Shown here: positions 45,529 to 56,052 of the stretch, in pieces
How positions within the stretch are numbered: the stretch's first letter is position 1
Layout of the letters: each line of letters starts with the position of its first letter
Source of the DNA: Lepiota brunneoincarnata
Lineage: Eukaryota; Basidiomycota; Agaricomycetes; Agaricales; Agaricaceae
Reading direction: 5' to 3'
Length of the DNA stretch: 64,000 nucleotides
NCBI GenBank assembly: GCA_023014365.1
Contig: JAEBUN010000062.1
Coordinates: forward strand, 1 to 64,000
Translations under genes and position numbers: made by a program
Notes under the pieces: model-generated
The model's database searches: none
The model's input: the letters and a program-made list of their open reading frames with translations, nothing else
What the model was told of the DNA's origin: nothing

Positions 45529-46238
45529 TGTTATGATCCATGCTCCTTCTGTATCCGAGGATAACTGGAGATGGCCTTCAATCACTCTACAAGGTGTCCG
45601 AGATGGTTGGCCTTGCAGAGCTTAGTGGATCATGCTCAATGAGATAACGAGGGAACATGCCAAGTTAAGACAGAGAGGGTTAACGACCACTGTTAACAAG
45701 ATTAAAGCTTGAGGCTTTAATCTCTACTTATACAGGCCTTATATACCTATGAGATACTATATACTTGTTATAGGTTTATGGGCTGTTCTACTTGTCCTGC
45801 ACAGTCTTGACCATGATGCGCATCCTAGCTGATGGCATCCTACTGTTATTTATATATTACAATGAGTCAGTGTCCTCGTTCTCCATTCCACTGCTGTGCG
45901 ATGTTCCATCACTTTCTTCTGACTCATAGTTTCCTTCTCCCAATTCTATCTCCATGGATTCTCCTCCATTCTCACTCTCCATTCTCTTGGTGCTTCCATC
46001 TATGTTGGAGGTTGGATTGGTTGATCCATGGTTATCTTCTTCATCCTCGGGGTATTCCAGAATATCCTCCAGAGTTATCTCCATTCCTGCTTCTCTTGCC
46101 AGGTCCTGCATGGCGTTATAATATTCCCCTTCTTTGTCTTCATACTCCTGCGCTCGCAACTGGTCTGTGGTTTCCTGTACCCATCTTGTAAAGTCAAATA
46201 GTTGTTCTTGTTCCTCTCGGTCCAGACTATTCATAACA
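45529..46238 (-). repeat. Family D 5' LTR (710 bp) with U3 ORF
   Basis: TGTTATGAAT..GATCATAACA. Contains ORF 46234-45857, TATATAAGG at 45745-45737 and the transcript-start site at 45710. Confidence 0.88.
45857..46234 (-). CDS. U3-encoded acidic protein, 125 aa, intact frame
   Basis: ATG at LTR base 5 (MNSLDREEQEQLFDFTRWVQ), stop TAA at 45857. Same protein as at 23923-24291, with substitutions spread through it and a three-residue longer tail (GMENEDTDSL against SESTDSL). An in-frame extension to ATG 46276 reaches into flanking DNA and is rejected as a start. It lies in the 5' LTR of an element with recognisable gag-pol. Confidence 0.6.
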   Translation of the reverse strand: MNSLDREEQEQLFDFTRWVQETTDQLRAQEYEDKEGEYYNAMQDLAREAGMEITLEDILEYPEDEEDNHGSTNPTSNIDGSTKRMESENGGESMEIELGEGNYESEESDGTSHSSGMENEDTDSL

Positions 46239-46414
46239 GGAACAGTTTTTTGACTTACTGTATATCTAGCTAACATGCCCTGAGGTTACTTTCACAGGAT
46301 CTGACAATACAGTGTCACAATTCAAGTTACAATCTCATCAAGTCTTTGATTACATAAGAGATGCAGAAACCTAGTGAGATGTACCTTATATCAAATAGAA
46401 ATATCCAAAAAAAA

Positions 46415-46741
46415 CTATTTGGGGTCTAGGCTCTGCCTTGTTCTCTGCGACCTAAGCTTTGACTTCAGCTGCCTTGGATCCTGCTGCCTAAGCCTTGACT
46501 TCTGCTGCCTTGGCTCCTGCTCCCTTGGCTCCTGCTGCCCACACTGAAAGATTGGTATTTGTCCAAGTACCATTTGTGCAGCAGGATCAGTCCATGCATC
46601 CTTTTGCTTCTGTGCAAGGTACATTGCAACTTGTTTCCCATCTGTGGCTTGTGGTGCAAGTACCCCTATCATGCGTACTTGTACCTCTCGTACCACCCTT
46701 CTGAGTGTTGCTGCCTTTTGTCGATCCTGGACTCTTCTCAT
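46415..46741 (-). pseudogene. Gln/Arg-rich tail frame of unknown repeat protein (left arm)
   Basis: RRVQDRQKAATLRRVVREVQ.. then KQKDAWTDPAAQMVLGQIPI and repeats of QQEPRQQKSR type. The partner in the right arm is at about 56400-56725. Composition is like the C-terminal tails of fungal pogo-like transposases, but no catalytic part is present, so the family is unproven. Confidence 0.3.
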
Positions 46742-47239
46742 CTCCTTTGCTGCTTTGTCACTTGCCCATGCTTTCTTTTGGGTTTGGTTTGTCAGTCCTG
46801 TTTGTGATTTCTTGCCACTCTAGGCATTAGTCAATGGATCAATGGACAAATGGGGTTTGGTCATACTATGGATTCAGATTTTTTACTAATGTCTGTTGGA
46901 TAATCCACACACTAACTCACTGTAGAATGTGTCAAGTGGTGGATGGGATTTTGGAAGAGGCAAGAGAGTGCTGGTTTTTTTTTGTGTTTGTAATTCCTCA
47001 TTCCCTCAATAGCCGAGGGTTTATATACCGTTGACACATATTGTCCAGAATCGCAATTTTATTGAGTGCTCAGACATTTGCATTTACGCAATCACATGCA
47101 ACCTAAAATGATGTGTGAGCTTCAATTATTATCACAAATGGGGACGTGTTTTTGTCGATGGTTGTCGTCAATAAGTGGGCACCGAAACTGACCCTGGGTC
47201 CAGGCCCAATCTGGCGTATTTTGTGCATCTGGCTCACCT

Positions 47240-47870
47240 GGCCTTAGTGGTTGTTTGCGTGTCCGAGCACTCAATTTATTCAATATTCAGCCTCACAGGA
47301 GTCTACAGGATCAAAATTCTATACTACGAATCCCGAGCTACACCCACATCTCACAGATCTCGCAAAAAAGCTAGCGTTCAGTTTTCCCGCAAAGGGCTAC
47401 AAATCAGTGGAAATTGTTCAGGCCTACTTACTTCTTAGTCTATGGGGATGTGGCGCGGTAGAGCGGTATGAGCAAGCCAAAATGCGGATGCTTCTGGGCA
47501 TGGGGTGCGCCTCCATCTCTGTGGTCCATGTGACTATGGCCACGGATCTTAATCTGCACTGCAAGACGGCCATAACCAGCCCAGATACCGCAGAAGGCAA
47601 GGCGCGCGATGTGGAAGTACAGAACCGAGAAAGAACGTGGATTAATATTATGCTATTGGTTGGATCGGAGATTTAGTGCGCAGATGGGAAAACCGCACTC
47701 AATCAAGGAAGAGTAGGTGTTTTCGTGTTTCAGCTACTTGAGGCGGAAACTGATGGGATCCACCACATGTACCCGACAGCTTCTAGCTACATCATCTAGC
47801 ATGCAACCCAATGGCGTTGGTCGCCAGTTGCGGCCCCTTCTGATCCTTCCTTGACTGCTTACACCGTACG
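47240..47870 (+). pseudogene. Fungal-specific transcription factor domain fragment (left arm)
   Basis: Reads FYTTNPELHPHLTDLAKKLA, KGYKSVEIVQAYLLLSLWGC and MATDLNLHCK, the middle-homology pattern of Zn2Cys6 factors (Fungal_trans). A following LDRRFSAQMGKPHSIKE-type stretch is interrupted by stops. No DNA-binding Zn cluster. Duplicate of 55,300-55,946. Confidence 0.65.
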
Positions 47871-48002
47871 CTAGATTCTTTTATGGTGATGGTTATTGAT
47901 GGAGACGCGGGAGAACCGATTTCTGGAATAATGGGAACTCCAACGGACTCTGTCCCGAAGTCTTGACTTTTTGTAGTGCGGAACGGATACTATGTCAGGT
48001 CC

Positions 48003-48071
48003 TAGTCGATGGTGGTTGCTCGTGGTGCGGCAACCTTGGGGTTGACTGGCATTGTTTGCTTCAGAAAGCAC
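48003..48071 (-). pseudogene. F-box gene start remnant
   Basis: MLSEANNASQPQ and its upstream flank match the start of the F-box gene at 50841 (MPSEANNVIQPQ). The rest is replaced by the inverted-repeat arm. Confidence 0.55.
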
Positions 48072-48299
48072 GTGGGACTTTCATGGCGTCAATATGCATT
48101 GAATTGGCGCCTGCTACAATCCCTGTAGCGTGTTTCCCCAGGAGGAATTCCTTGAATGTGTGTGTGTGGACTTGAGTACTTGCCTCAAATTAATTCCCTG
48201 AATTGATTGGCAAAACGTATGTGCAGCTCCTGCATTTCTTTGTCTGTTTCTGTGATCGTTCCAACCGTGATGTGGAGACCAGTAGGCGGTCCTCCAACA

Positions 48300-48908
48300 A
48301 AAGCCATGATGACAGCCTAGATAATTTCTTCGAACGCGGATTCACAAAATGTATGTGGGTTCATGCATTCCCTGCCGATTTCTGTGATCATCTTACATGC
48401 AGTGCACAGACTGGGGGCTGCCCCACGGTTGCATCACTGTTGCCCCCTTCCTCAAGGCTTTGCCGAGGAGTACGGGTGGAAAGATAATCAACCCCCAACT
48501 TTGAAGTGGGTGCACCTCGACATCACTGGTGCCATGGAAGCCACACGTCATATGCCTTATCCCGAAAAGGGTATGACTGGTCGTCCTGTCTGGTGAGTTT
48601 TGCGCAATCCTGTTCCATGGAGGAACGTCAGCACTGATACTACTTCTAGTGGGCTCGTCAGGTACACTCGTCGCCTTGCCAATGCCTGAAGAAGTTGGCT
48701 CGAGAAGCCAGTGGTCCCGTCCATAAAAGTACAGGCATCGTGTAGCTCGAAGACTGAGTGATTTTAAAAATTAAATTAAAGTATACACGTTAGGACATCC
48801 ATGTAAAGGCTCTTGATGTTAACGATGGTTGAAGAATGAGATCGTGGATCCATAAGCTGCTTTGAATGGTTTTATGATACGATGCAAATTTGCACGGTTT
48901 CCGCGTTT
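48300..48908 (+). pseudogene. Copy of the aminopeptidase 3' end (last exons, introns, flank)
   Basis: Matches 18,330-18,930 at DNA level, including the introns at 18383-18443 and 18629-18683 and about 200 bases past the stop. It was therefore duplicated as DNA, not through RNA. Exon pieces read PPTLKWVHLDITGAMEATRH and EKGMTGRPV. Frame is lost at the start of the exon (GGCPTVASL). Many changes are CG to TG/CA. It lies between F-box remnants. Confidence 0.85.
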
Positions 48909-49254
48909 GGTCCCTTGGCATCCGCTCAGGTATCAACCACATACAAACCCAAGTCGTATTTGTTTATTACATGGACTTGCCCAACCCTGAATTGAACACC
49001 AACCTCCAGTCACTGGCCTAGTACATTCAACGCCCAAGCTCCTCTATAATCGGCAGGAGATATCCCCTTCAAGGATTCATAGGTGGCAGCCATCGGTCCA
49101 TCCCACGAAGGCAAATGTTTTGTGGAGGGTATTCTGAAAGGGGCTTTGTCGCGGAACTATTGACCGTCAGGACTTGGCAACTGGTGTTGTGTATCTGGGT
49201 TCAAACCCAGGTTAGAATAAGCACCTGCAACAACCTTGTATCATGTTTCGCTCC

Positions 49255-49315
49255 CTGGGCGTGAATCAACTTCACTGGTACTATGGAAGCTAACCATACT
49301 ATGCCTGACCACAGT
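49255..49315 (+). pseudogene. Small second relic of the aminopeptidase exon
   Basis: A short stretch (TTCACTGGTACTATGGAAGC..) resembles the exon part encoding [14 protein letters not shown] third possible relic is at about 51,085-51,125. Weak similarity only. Confidence 0.3.
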
Positions 49316-49451
49316 CCTCATAACCAGAGATAAGGTCATCCTTGAACTCAGGTTCTGTTCCTTCTGCTCTCGAGTCATATATTGGTATACATAAACCCGA
49401 CTTGTATTTGGTTCCCGAAACTACAATTTACAACACATCATCCGATCGCCA

Positions 49452-50841
49452 TCACCTGTATGGTTCTAGACTTGTCCTATCCCAAAATGTGTGCCAAGCC
49501 TGGACCAACACGGTCCGTTCAAGGCAAAAGAACTCCTCTACGATCGCACTCGAACTCGATGAGATATATTCCCTTGAGGATTCATAGATGGCATTATTGG
49601 CCCATCCTATGACGATGACATCTTCAAGCTGGTAATATTTCCGAAGGGACTTGAAGGCGATTCGCTGTGTGTCTTGTGGATGTGTTCCAACTACCACATC
49701 TACCAATGTTTGGATATTGTCTGGTAGTCGCTGGGTCAACACCCCCACAATAGGGATCTTCGCGACAACGGGATCTGACAAGAAAGTGGGGAGCTGTTCA
49801 GGTTGTAAGAACTTCCTGTTGTTGACTATCAGGATTCGCAGCGAGTGTTGAACCACCCGGGGGAGATTTGAAGTAGGTTGTTTCGATGATGAGTATCTCG
49901 AGGTTGGGGAAGTCGAAATGGTTGAACATGTCATAGCCAATTTTATCAATTGAGAGGAGGACACTTAAACACGGAAGGGATACAGTTGAGGAAAGGTGTT
50001 GAATCGCTCCGTCCTCATCGTCGCAAAGGTCATGGTGGATGATCATCTGGGTTACAGATGTGCAGAGTCGCATAATCCGAAGCATCCCAGACAGGTGCAT
50101 CGGGCAACTGAGTTTGAGGTAGGTCAACCTCTCGAGCGGAAATACTCTGAGCAGATACCCAGCTATTCTGGATGAGTCCCCTCCCAAATCCAGTGAATGG
50201 AGGCATGGTGCAGAGGCCAGGGATGATATGAATTGCTCAACGAGCTCACCGTCAAATGCATCATCATCATCATCATTAACACTGATACGATAAAATGCCG
50301 CGACCGACACAAACCCCAACTGATATGCCTTGTCAAATGGGATGGCGCTGACCAGATCTGTCATCCTATTGTTTATGTCGATGGTAAAGTACCGCCAGCG
50401 ATGAATGTGGCAAATCAAGGAATTGAGTATATAAGACCCGAGTTTGAACATCGTTTCGTTAAGGCGACCAAACACCCGCACGAAGTTGATTTCAAGCGGT
50501 GCACTTCCAGAACGCTTGAGCCAGAGATCGATGATGTCTACCGGCGGGAATGCATGTGAGGTCACTCCAAGCATGATATGGATGGTGGACCAAAGGCGAG
50601 CATCCGATAGTGCTACCGTGTCCCACTGCCGAGATACTCGACGTAAAGTCACACTTGTCCTCCAGAGGTTCGATGGAGCGGCAGCGCAAGTAAATGTGTA
50701 GAATATCTCTGCGAGAATTTCTGTGGGTAGTGAATTGATGTGGGCGGGTGTTAAGGGCACAGACATTCGATGAAGCGGTGTATAGTAGTCGGGATAATCG
50801 ATGGCTTGCGGTTGTATGACATTGTTTGCTTCAGAAGGCAT
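49452..50841 (-). pseudogene. F-box protein gene 1, frameshifted
   Basis: Starts MPSEANNVIQPQAIDYPDYY. The F-box INSLPTEILAEIF (about residue 34) is followed by VSRQWDTVALSDARLWSTIH, typical of the large mushroom F-box families, then LRR-like helices (LTYLKLSCPMHLSGMLRIMR). The first frame ends at 49798. The C-terminal part (FLSDPVVAKIPIVGVLTQRL.., WANNAIYESSREYI) continues in another frame to about 49,580. Compared with gene 2, about 25 bases are missing at the junction near 49,850. The expected role, substrate recognition in an SCF ubiquitin ligase, is probably lost. Confidence 0.7.
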
Positions 50842-51597
50842 GTGACATGTATGTAGGCCTCCCTCGAATTAATTCCTCTAGTGTGGCTCAGTGCAGGGTG
50901 CTGAAACTTAAGTACTTGTCCATACTCTCGCAGGTTTATTCACCCTGAAACCTGCAGATGTGGTTTTCTTTTGTGACGATGGGTTACTTGCAGTACAGCA
51001 AATATCGAGTTGGAGTGGGACTTCCCAGTGCATGAGAATAGGCACCTCGTAGTATGCTTCGGCCCATGACCCTGAGGTTGGTGCATGCCGATATTGCCCA
51101 ATATTGCCGGTGTCATGGAAGTTCTACCCTCGTAAAGAGCAGCAAGTCAGCATTGATAACATCCCTTGAGGTTACGTGATACGCTACGCTCACCACAGTG
51201 ATCGAGCAACTGACGCCATTGATCCGCTCTGATGTCCTTGAATTTTGCTAACTCATCCGTTTGTGGCCGAACAAGGATTTGTTGGATGTAGTTGTTGAAC
51301 TTTGGTTTTGAAGGAACAGACAGGAACATCCAAGTCACTTGTGAATGAGAAAGAGTCCTTTCCTTCCATAGGAACGACGACAATTAGTTGGTAGTCATAT
51401 AAGCGTAAGCGATACTGTAACAAGCAAAGTCATGTTTGAACCTGGTTCTGTTCTCTCTGCTATGAGGCTAAGTATCAGTACTGTACATGCACATGAGTCC
51501 AGGTATTTATTTCCTCCTGGTATTACAACCCGCCCATCCGGTCATTATCTTGTCCCATCACAACTCGAACACCTCGACCTCCGGCCACCCAGTACAT

Positions 51598-52864
51598 TCA
51601 AAGCAAAAACTTCTCTATCCAGGCATGCGATGGGAGACGTCCCCTCAAAGATTCATAAATCGCACTATTGGTCCATCCCATGAGAGCAGTTTCCTCCGGC
51701 AGTACGGATCCTGGTGTGGCTTCGAAGGCTAGCCGTTGTGTATCTCGAGGGCGCATTCTGACCAACCCATCCACCAATGTCTGGATACTGTCTGGTGGCC
51801 GTCGGACCAACAGCCCCACTACAGCGATTTTTGTGATGACGGGGTCTGATAGGAGAGTAAAGAGCCATTCAGGCTGTAATTTGAAATTGCGGATGGTTAG
51901 GACTTGCAATGAGTGTTGTTTGTTTAAGAGGAAATGGGATAGTGGTGTGATAGGATGAGGTTGGGACCGGGATAATTCGATGCTGAGGCTCTGAAGATTG
52001 GGGAAGTCAAAGTAGTCGAACATGCCATATTCGTATGTGTAAATTGAGAGGTAGAGAATACGTAGACATGGGAGTGACACGATTGAGAGAGGGCATTCGT
52101 CTATGTCGTGGTAGTCATCCATACTGATGTTCATCTGGGTTGCAGATGAACAGCACCTCATGACGTCAAGCATCCCGGAAAAGTTCATCGGATAGCGAAT
52201 TTCAATGTGGGTGAGATTCTCGAGTGGAAATACTTCAGGCAGGACATTGGTCGTCATCATCTTGGGAGAATCGCCAGATACCTCGAGCAAACGAAGGTGT
52301 GGTGCAAAGGCCAGGGATTTTATGAACTGTTGACCAACATCAAGGGATCTGTAGCTCTCTATCATCGAGCTCATCCCCTGGGTAAAGTAGGGCCTCGACC
52401 GACACGTGCTCCAATCGACGGGCCTGGCTAAATGGGATGCTATTGATCATCGTGACCATCTCATAGCTCAAGTCAAGATTCAAGTACCGCCAGCGGTAGA
52501 CGTGGCGAATCAAACGACTGAGCGCCCGAGATCCATAATCGATTACCCGCTCGAAACCATTGTTATGATCATCAACCACGCAAAAGAAGTAGATGTCAAG
52601 CGGCACATCCCCAGAACGTTCGGGCCAAAGGTCGATGATTTCTATGGGAGGAGCTAGCCATGAAGACCTGTCGAATACGACATAGATAGTGGACCAAAGA
52701 TGGACGTGCGACAGTGCCACTGCTTTCCACCGTCGAGATACCAGACATATAATCGCATTTGACTTCCAGAGCCTGGCTGCGCCGGCTGCATAGGTATAGA
52801 TGTGGCAGTGGAAGATCTCTGCGAGGACTTCGGTGGGTAGTGAGTTGATATTGCGGGGTGGCAT
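51598..52864 (-). pseudogene. F-box protein gene 2, frameshifted
   Basis: Paralogue of gene 1. MPPRNINSLPTEVLAEIFHC carries the F-box at the very N terminus. IIDLWPERSGDVPLDIYFF and LIRHVYRWRYLNLDLSYEMV match gene 1. The frame ends at 52340 (ELDDRELQIP-stop). The continuation DVGQQFIKSLAFAPHLRLLE.. lies one frame over, down to the stop at 51598, ending HAWIEKFLL. One small indel near 52,350 explains the break. It is not as damaged as gene 1. Confidence 0.7.
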
Positions 52865-53404
52865 GTTATGTGACGAGCCCCTCGAATGAAGCGGTCAACA
52901 CGGTATTCAATTGATTGTGGGTGGCTCTTTAAAGGTGGCTCAAGGTGGTTCATGGTATGGCGTGTCCGACCTTCACCCTCCAGGGTTGACTTGATACATT
53001 AGGATAGGCAATGTGGATTCTTTCAAGAATTGTCTATGGGCTGGAGTATTTCCTCGTCGGGTTCTGCGGATCTTACCCGCATTGCATTGTCCACCAGACG
53101 GCGTCGCCATTGCTTTCTTCCGGGATATGCATGGTCAGGGTCGTATTTTCTTTTCCTTTGTTACAGGTGAACGTGTGTATCACCTGCAGGTCGTGATTGA
53201 TCTTACACCTGTTCCCATTGTTAGCGTAAGCAATACACAGCGGGCGAGGTACCTGCGGTGCATATTCGGTCAAGCGTTTAGCCTTTTCCCAGCACTGCAA
53301 CCCAGCCACCCAATCATTTCTACTGACATTTACAAAGTGGGTATGTAACTGCGGCCAGTAAAAATACAGCCCCTATCACCTCTGGAAGCACCTGGTCCAA
53401 GCCG
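52865..53404. other. Upstream flank of F-box gene 2; possible exons of the next gene
   Basis: A plus-strand frame at 53013-53348 (CPPDGVAIAFFRDMHGQGRI..) may be exon sequence of the gene that follows, but I could not build a consistent splice path. Confidence 0.3.
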
Positions 53405-54167
53405 TTGAACCACCCACTCCAAGATTCTTCATGGAAATCATTCGGTGTCGAATTTCCCCAATCTACAACCACCCTGCTTTGGTTCCACGTAAGTCATCGT
53501 AGTGACAATGATGGATCTATCACTGATAGGGATGATGTTGACTGTGTTATTACACCAGAAATCATGCAAGGTGGGGGAGGCTGGGAGGATTTAGTTCCTG
53601 AAAGGCAGTCAGGTCCATCAAAACCATTGGATTCGAAGCGGAAACGAACTGAGGAAAGTTCGGGTGGGCCAGGTCCCAACAATGAAGAGCTGATCGGTCG
53701 CCCACCGGCGAAGATCTCAAGGGTGACTAGAGGCCCTCTAGAGGTCATTGACATCACAGTAGACTCTGGCCCATCTGACCTTGAGGGTAACACTTCGAGT
53801 TCCCCGGCGAGCATCTTGATTCGGAAATCATCTCATAACTACCTGGCCGTTGAAGACAAAGATGACCGGGTACTCAGTCAAAACTGCCGTAACTTACAGA
53901 ACAAATACTCACCCTATACATCATCAGAACTATGAAACTGTGGCCTATGCTCGACAACTTGTGGCCCCAATGCGAGAGATGTTAGACATGCTTGATGGTG
54001 AACTCGAAAATCCAGGTGCCCCATCTCTTTGGCTCAAGAGCCTGGCCAGAAGAAAGATCGGAAAGAATGTTATTGAGGTGGTCAATGATATTAGACGAGA
54101 ACAACATGTCGGGCGCACTTGTACAAAACACGATGGGATACAAACCCCGTTCTCCGACATTGCGTAA
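53405..54167 (+). CDS. Hypothetical protein with a SUMO-interaction-like motif
   Basis: Not a recognised family. The first frame contains a basic stretch SKRKRTEESSG (possible nuclear signal) and EVIDITVDSG, a hydrophobic-acidic motif of the SUMO-interaction type. A 58-nt intron (53870-53927, GTACTC..CATCAG) joins VEDKDDR to NYETVAYARQLVAPMREMLD; the end is IQTPFSDIA at TAA 54165-54167. The 3' part looks alpha-helical. The true start is uncertain: the ATG at 53405 is only the first in this frame. Lies in the loop of the inverted repeat. Confidence 0.45.
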
Positions 54168-54268
54168 TCAATCTATTTTTAATTTGCTTGTTTTGGTTAC
54201 CTGAGTGATATGATCATTTCCCAGAGATCCAATCATTTTCCCAGCACGTGATGCGGGAAATGTGCTGG

Positions 54269-56052
54269 TCAATTAACTCCCACTGGACTCATTTCACTCT
54301 CAAAGTGGAACCCGTTCAAGAAATACGGGTCGTGCCCGACGTGTGTAGAACCACCTGGAGGAGTGGACGTGTCGTACATCCCCTGCTGTTGTTGCAATTG
54401 TTGCTGCCGATGCAGCCGTTGGTAGGTGGTGCTCCCCATAGACGTGTCGTAGCATTCGTGTTAGGAGAGGGCGGTGACCACATAAATCCACCCGATTGTA
54501 GTGTCTCACTGGCGGATTCGAGTTACTGTCGTCTCCATCGAGCAATGGTTTGACCTCGACTGTTGTTCCTGTACCCTGCCGTTGAGGTTCCAGCTTGGCA
54601 GAAATCATGGCACGAAGGAAGGCAGCGTAGAGCGCTGGTGTATGTGTCGCTCTTGCCGCAACGTCTTTGACCAGGGATAGAGTTTTTTTGTTCATTCTCC
54701 AAGAAACCTTGAAACCCTGGTCGGATGAGCTATAGAGGATGTCCATCGGGTCACCCTTGCCCGCACCGCAGCACTAAAACAAGGCATACCTTCAACAAGC
54801 TCAGCACGGCGTACAAAATCTGGACAAAGTGCGAGTCTGGCGAATACCTCATATATCCGCTCGGACCAAGCTGATCCCTCACGATTGCAGACAAATGGAC
54901 TCCAGCGAAGAAATGGCCCATATCCGCAGGAGAACGCTCGAGCGCATTCTGTAGTTCAAATGAATTGAGAACGAGCATTACATAGTTGAAGTAAAACTGC
55001 GAGATTGTCTGTTTGTGGTCCGCCACGCGAGGATCTTGACCTGTCATCTCAAGTCAGTCCAGAGTACTAAATTTGTCAGCGGAGGGAGAGCGTTTACCCT
55101 CCCATGTTCGAGCCGCATGCCACTGCTGCCTCCACGCATATACCTGAGACTCGAATGACTTGATCACCAAGAGGTAATTACAATGCGTCAGAAGACCTGA
55201 CGACCCGTTCCACACTACAAAAAGTCAAGACTTCGGGATAGAATCCGTTGGAGTTCCCATACTCCGGAAATCAGTTCTTCCGCGTCGACGCTTCCATCAT
55301 CAACCATCACTACAGAAGAATCCAGCGTACGGTGTAAGCAGCCAACGAAGAATCAGAAGGGGCCGCAATTGGCGACCAACGCCATTGGGTTGGATGCCAA
55401 ATGATGTAGCTAAAAACCCTCGAGTACACGTGGTGGATCTCATCAGTTTCCGCCTCAAGTAGCTGAAACACGAAAACACCCAGTCTTCCTTGATTGAGTG
55501 CGGTTTTCCCATCTGCGCGCTAAATCTCCGATCCAACCAATAGCATAATATTAATCCACGTTCTTTCTCGGTTCTGTACTTCCACATCGCGCGCCTTGCC
55601 TTCTGCGGTATCTGGGCTGGTTATGGCCGTCTTGCAGTGCAGATTAAGATCCGTGGCCATAGTCACATGGACCACAGAGATGGAGGCGCACCCCATGCCC
55701 AGAAGCATCCGCATTTTGGCTTGCTCATACCGCTCCTACCGCGCCACATCCCCATAGACTAAGAAGTAAGTAGGCCTGAACAATTTCCACTGATTTGTAG
55801 CCCTTTGCGGGAAAACTGAACGCTAGCTTTTTTGCGAGATCTGTGAGATGTGGGTGTAGCTCGGGATTCGTAGTATAGAATTTTGATCCTGTAGACTCCT
55901 GTGAGGCTGAATATTGAATAAATTGAGTGCTCGGACACGCAAACAACCACTAAGGCCAGGATGAGCCAGATGCACAAAATACGCCAGATTGGGCCTGGAC
56001 CCAGGGTCAGTTTCGGTGCCCACTTATTGACGACAACCATCGGCAAAAACAC
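54269..56052 (-). pseudogene. Fungal-specific (Zn2Cys6-type) transcription factor, 5'-truncated and frame-broken
   Basis: In order on the minus strand: FYTTNPELHPHLTDLAKKLA; YKSVEIVQAYLLLSLWGCG; ATDLNLHCK; LDRRFSAQMGKPHSIKED; a central piece (ESQVYAWRQQWHAARTWE); then, after an intron, VLNSFELQNALERSPADMGH and LGPSGYMRYSPDSHFVQILY. A further intron (about 54774-54702) joins to GFKVSWRMNKKTLSLVKDVA and THTPALYAAFLRAMISAKLE. The Gln-rich tail (QQQLQQQQGMYDTSTPPGG, end MSPVGVN at TGA 54269-54271) is in another frame. This is the Fungal_trans region of a regulator. The N-terminal Zn cluster is absent and several frame changes are needed. Confidence 0.7.

Larger units (their letters stand above)
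41677..46238 (-). mobile_element. Family D Ty3 element, 5' two-thirds
   Basis: On the minus strand: 5' LTR (46238-45529), self-priming site (45526-45515), leader with a 63-bp tandem repeat, gag, protease, RT and part of RNase H. It is cut at 41677 by the family A 3' LTR inside RNase H (EIEADAS-type motif here IECNASLFASGAVL). This connects the U3-ORF LTR to a Ty3 gag-pol. Confidence 0.85.
46258..48002 (+). repeat. Left arm of a 1.7-kb inverted repeat
   Basis: Reverse complement of 55190-56880 with scattered differences. The outer end is at the TCTAGCTAACAT block, the inner end at about the gtagtgcggaacgg block. It contains a transcription-factor fragment (47,240-47,870) and a Gln/Arg-rich tail frame. 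It interrupts an F-box gene remnant at its inner end, so it is probably the derived copy. Confidence 0.85.
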
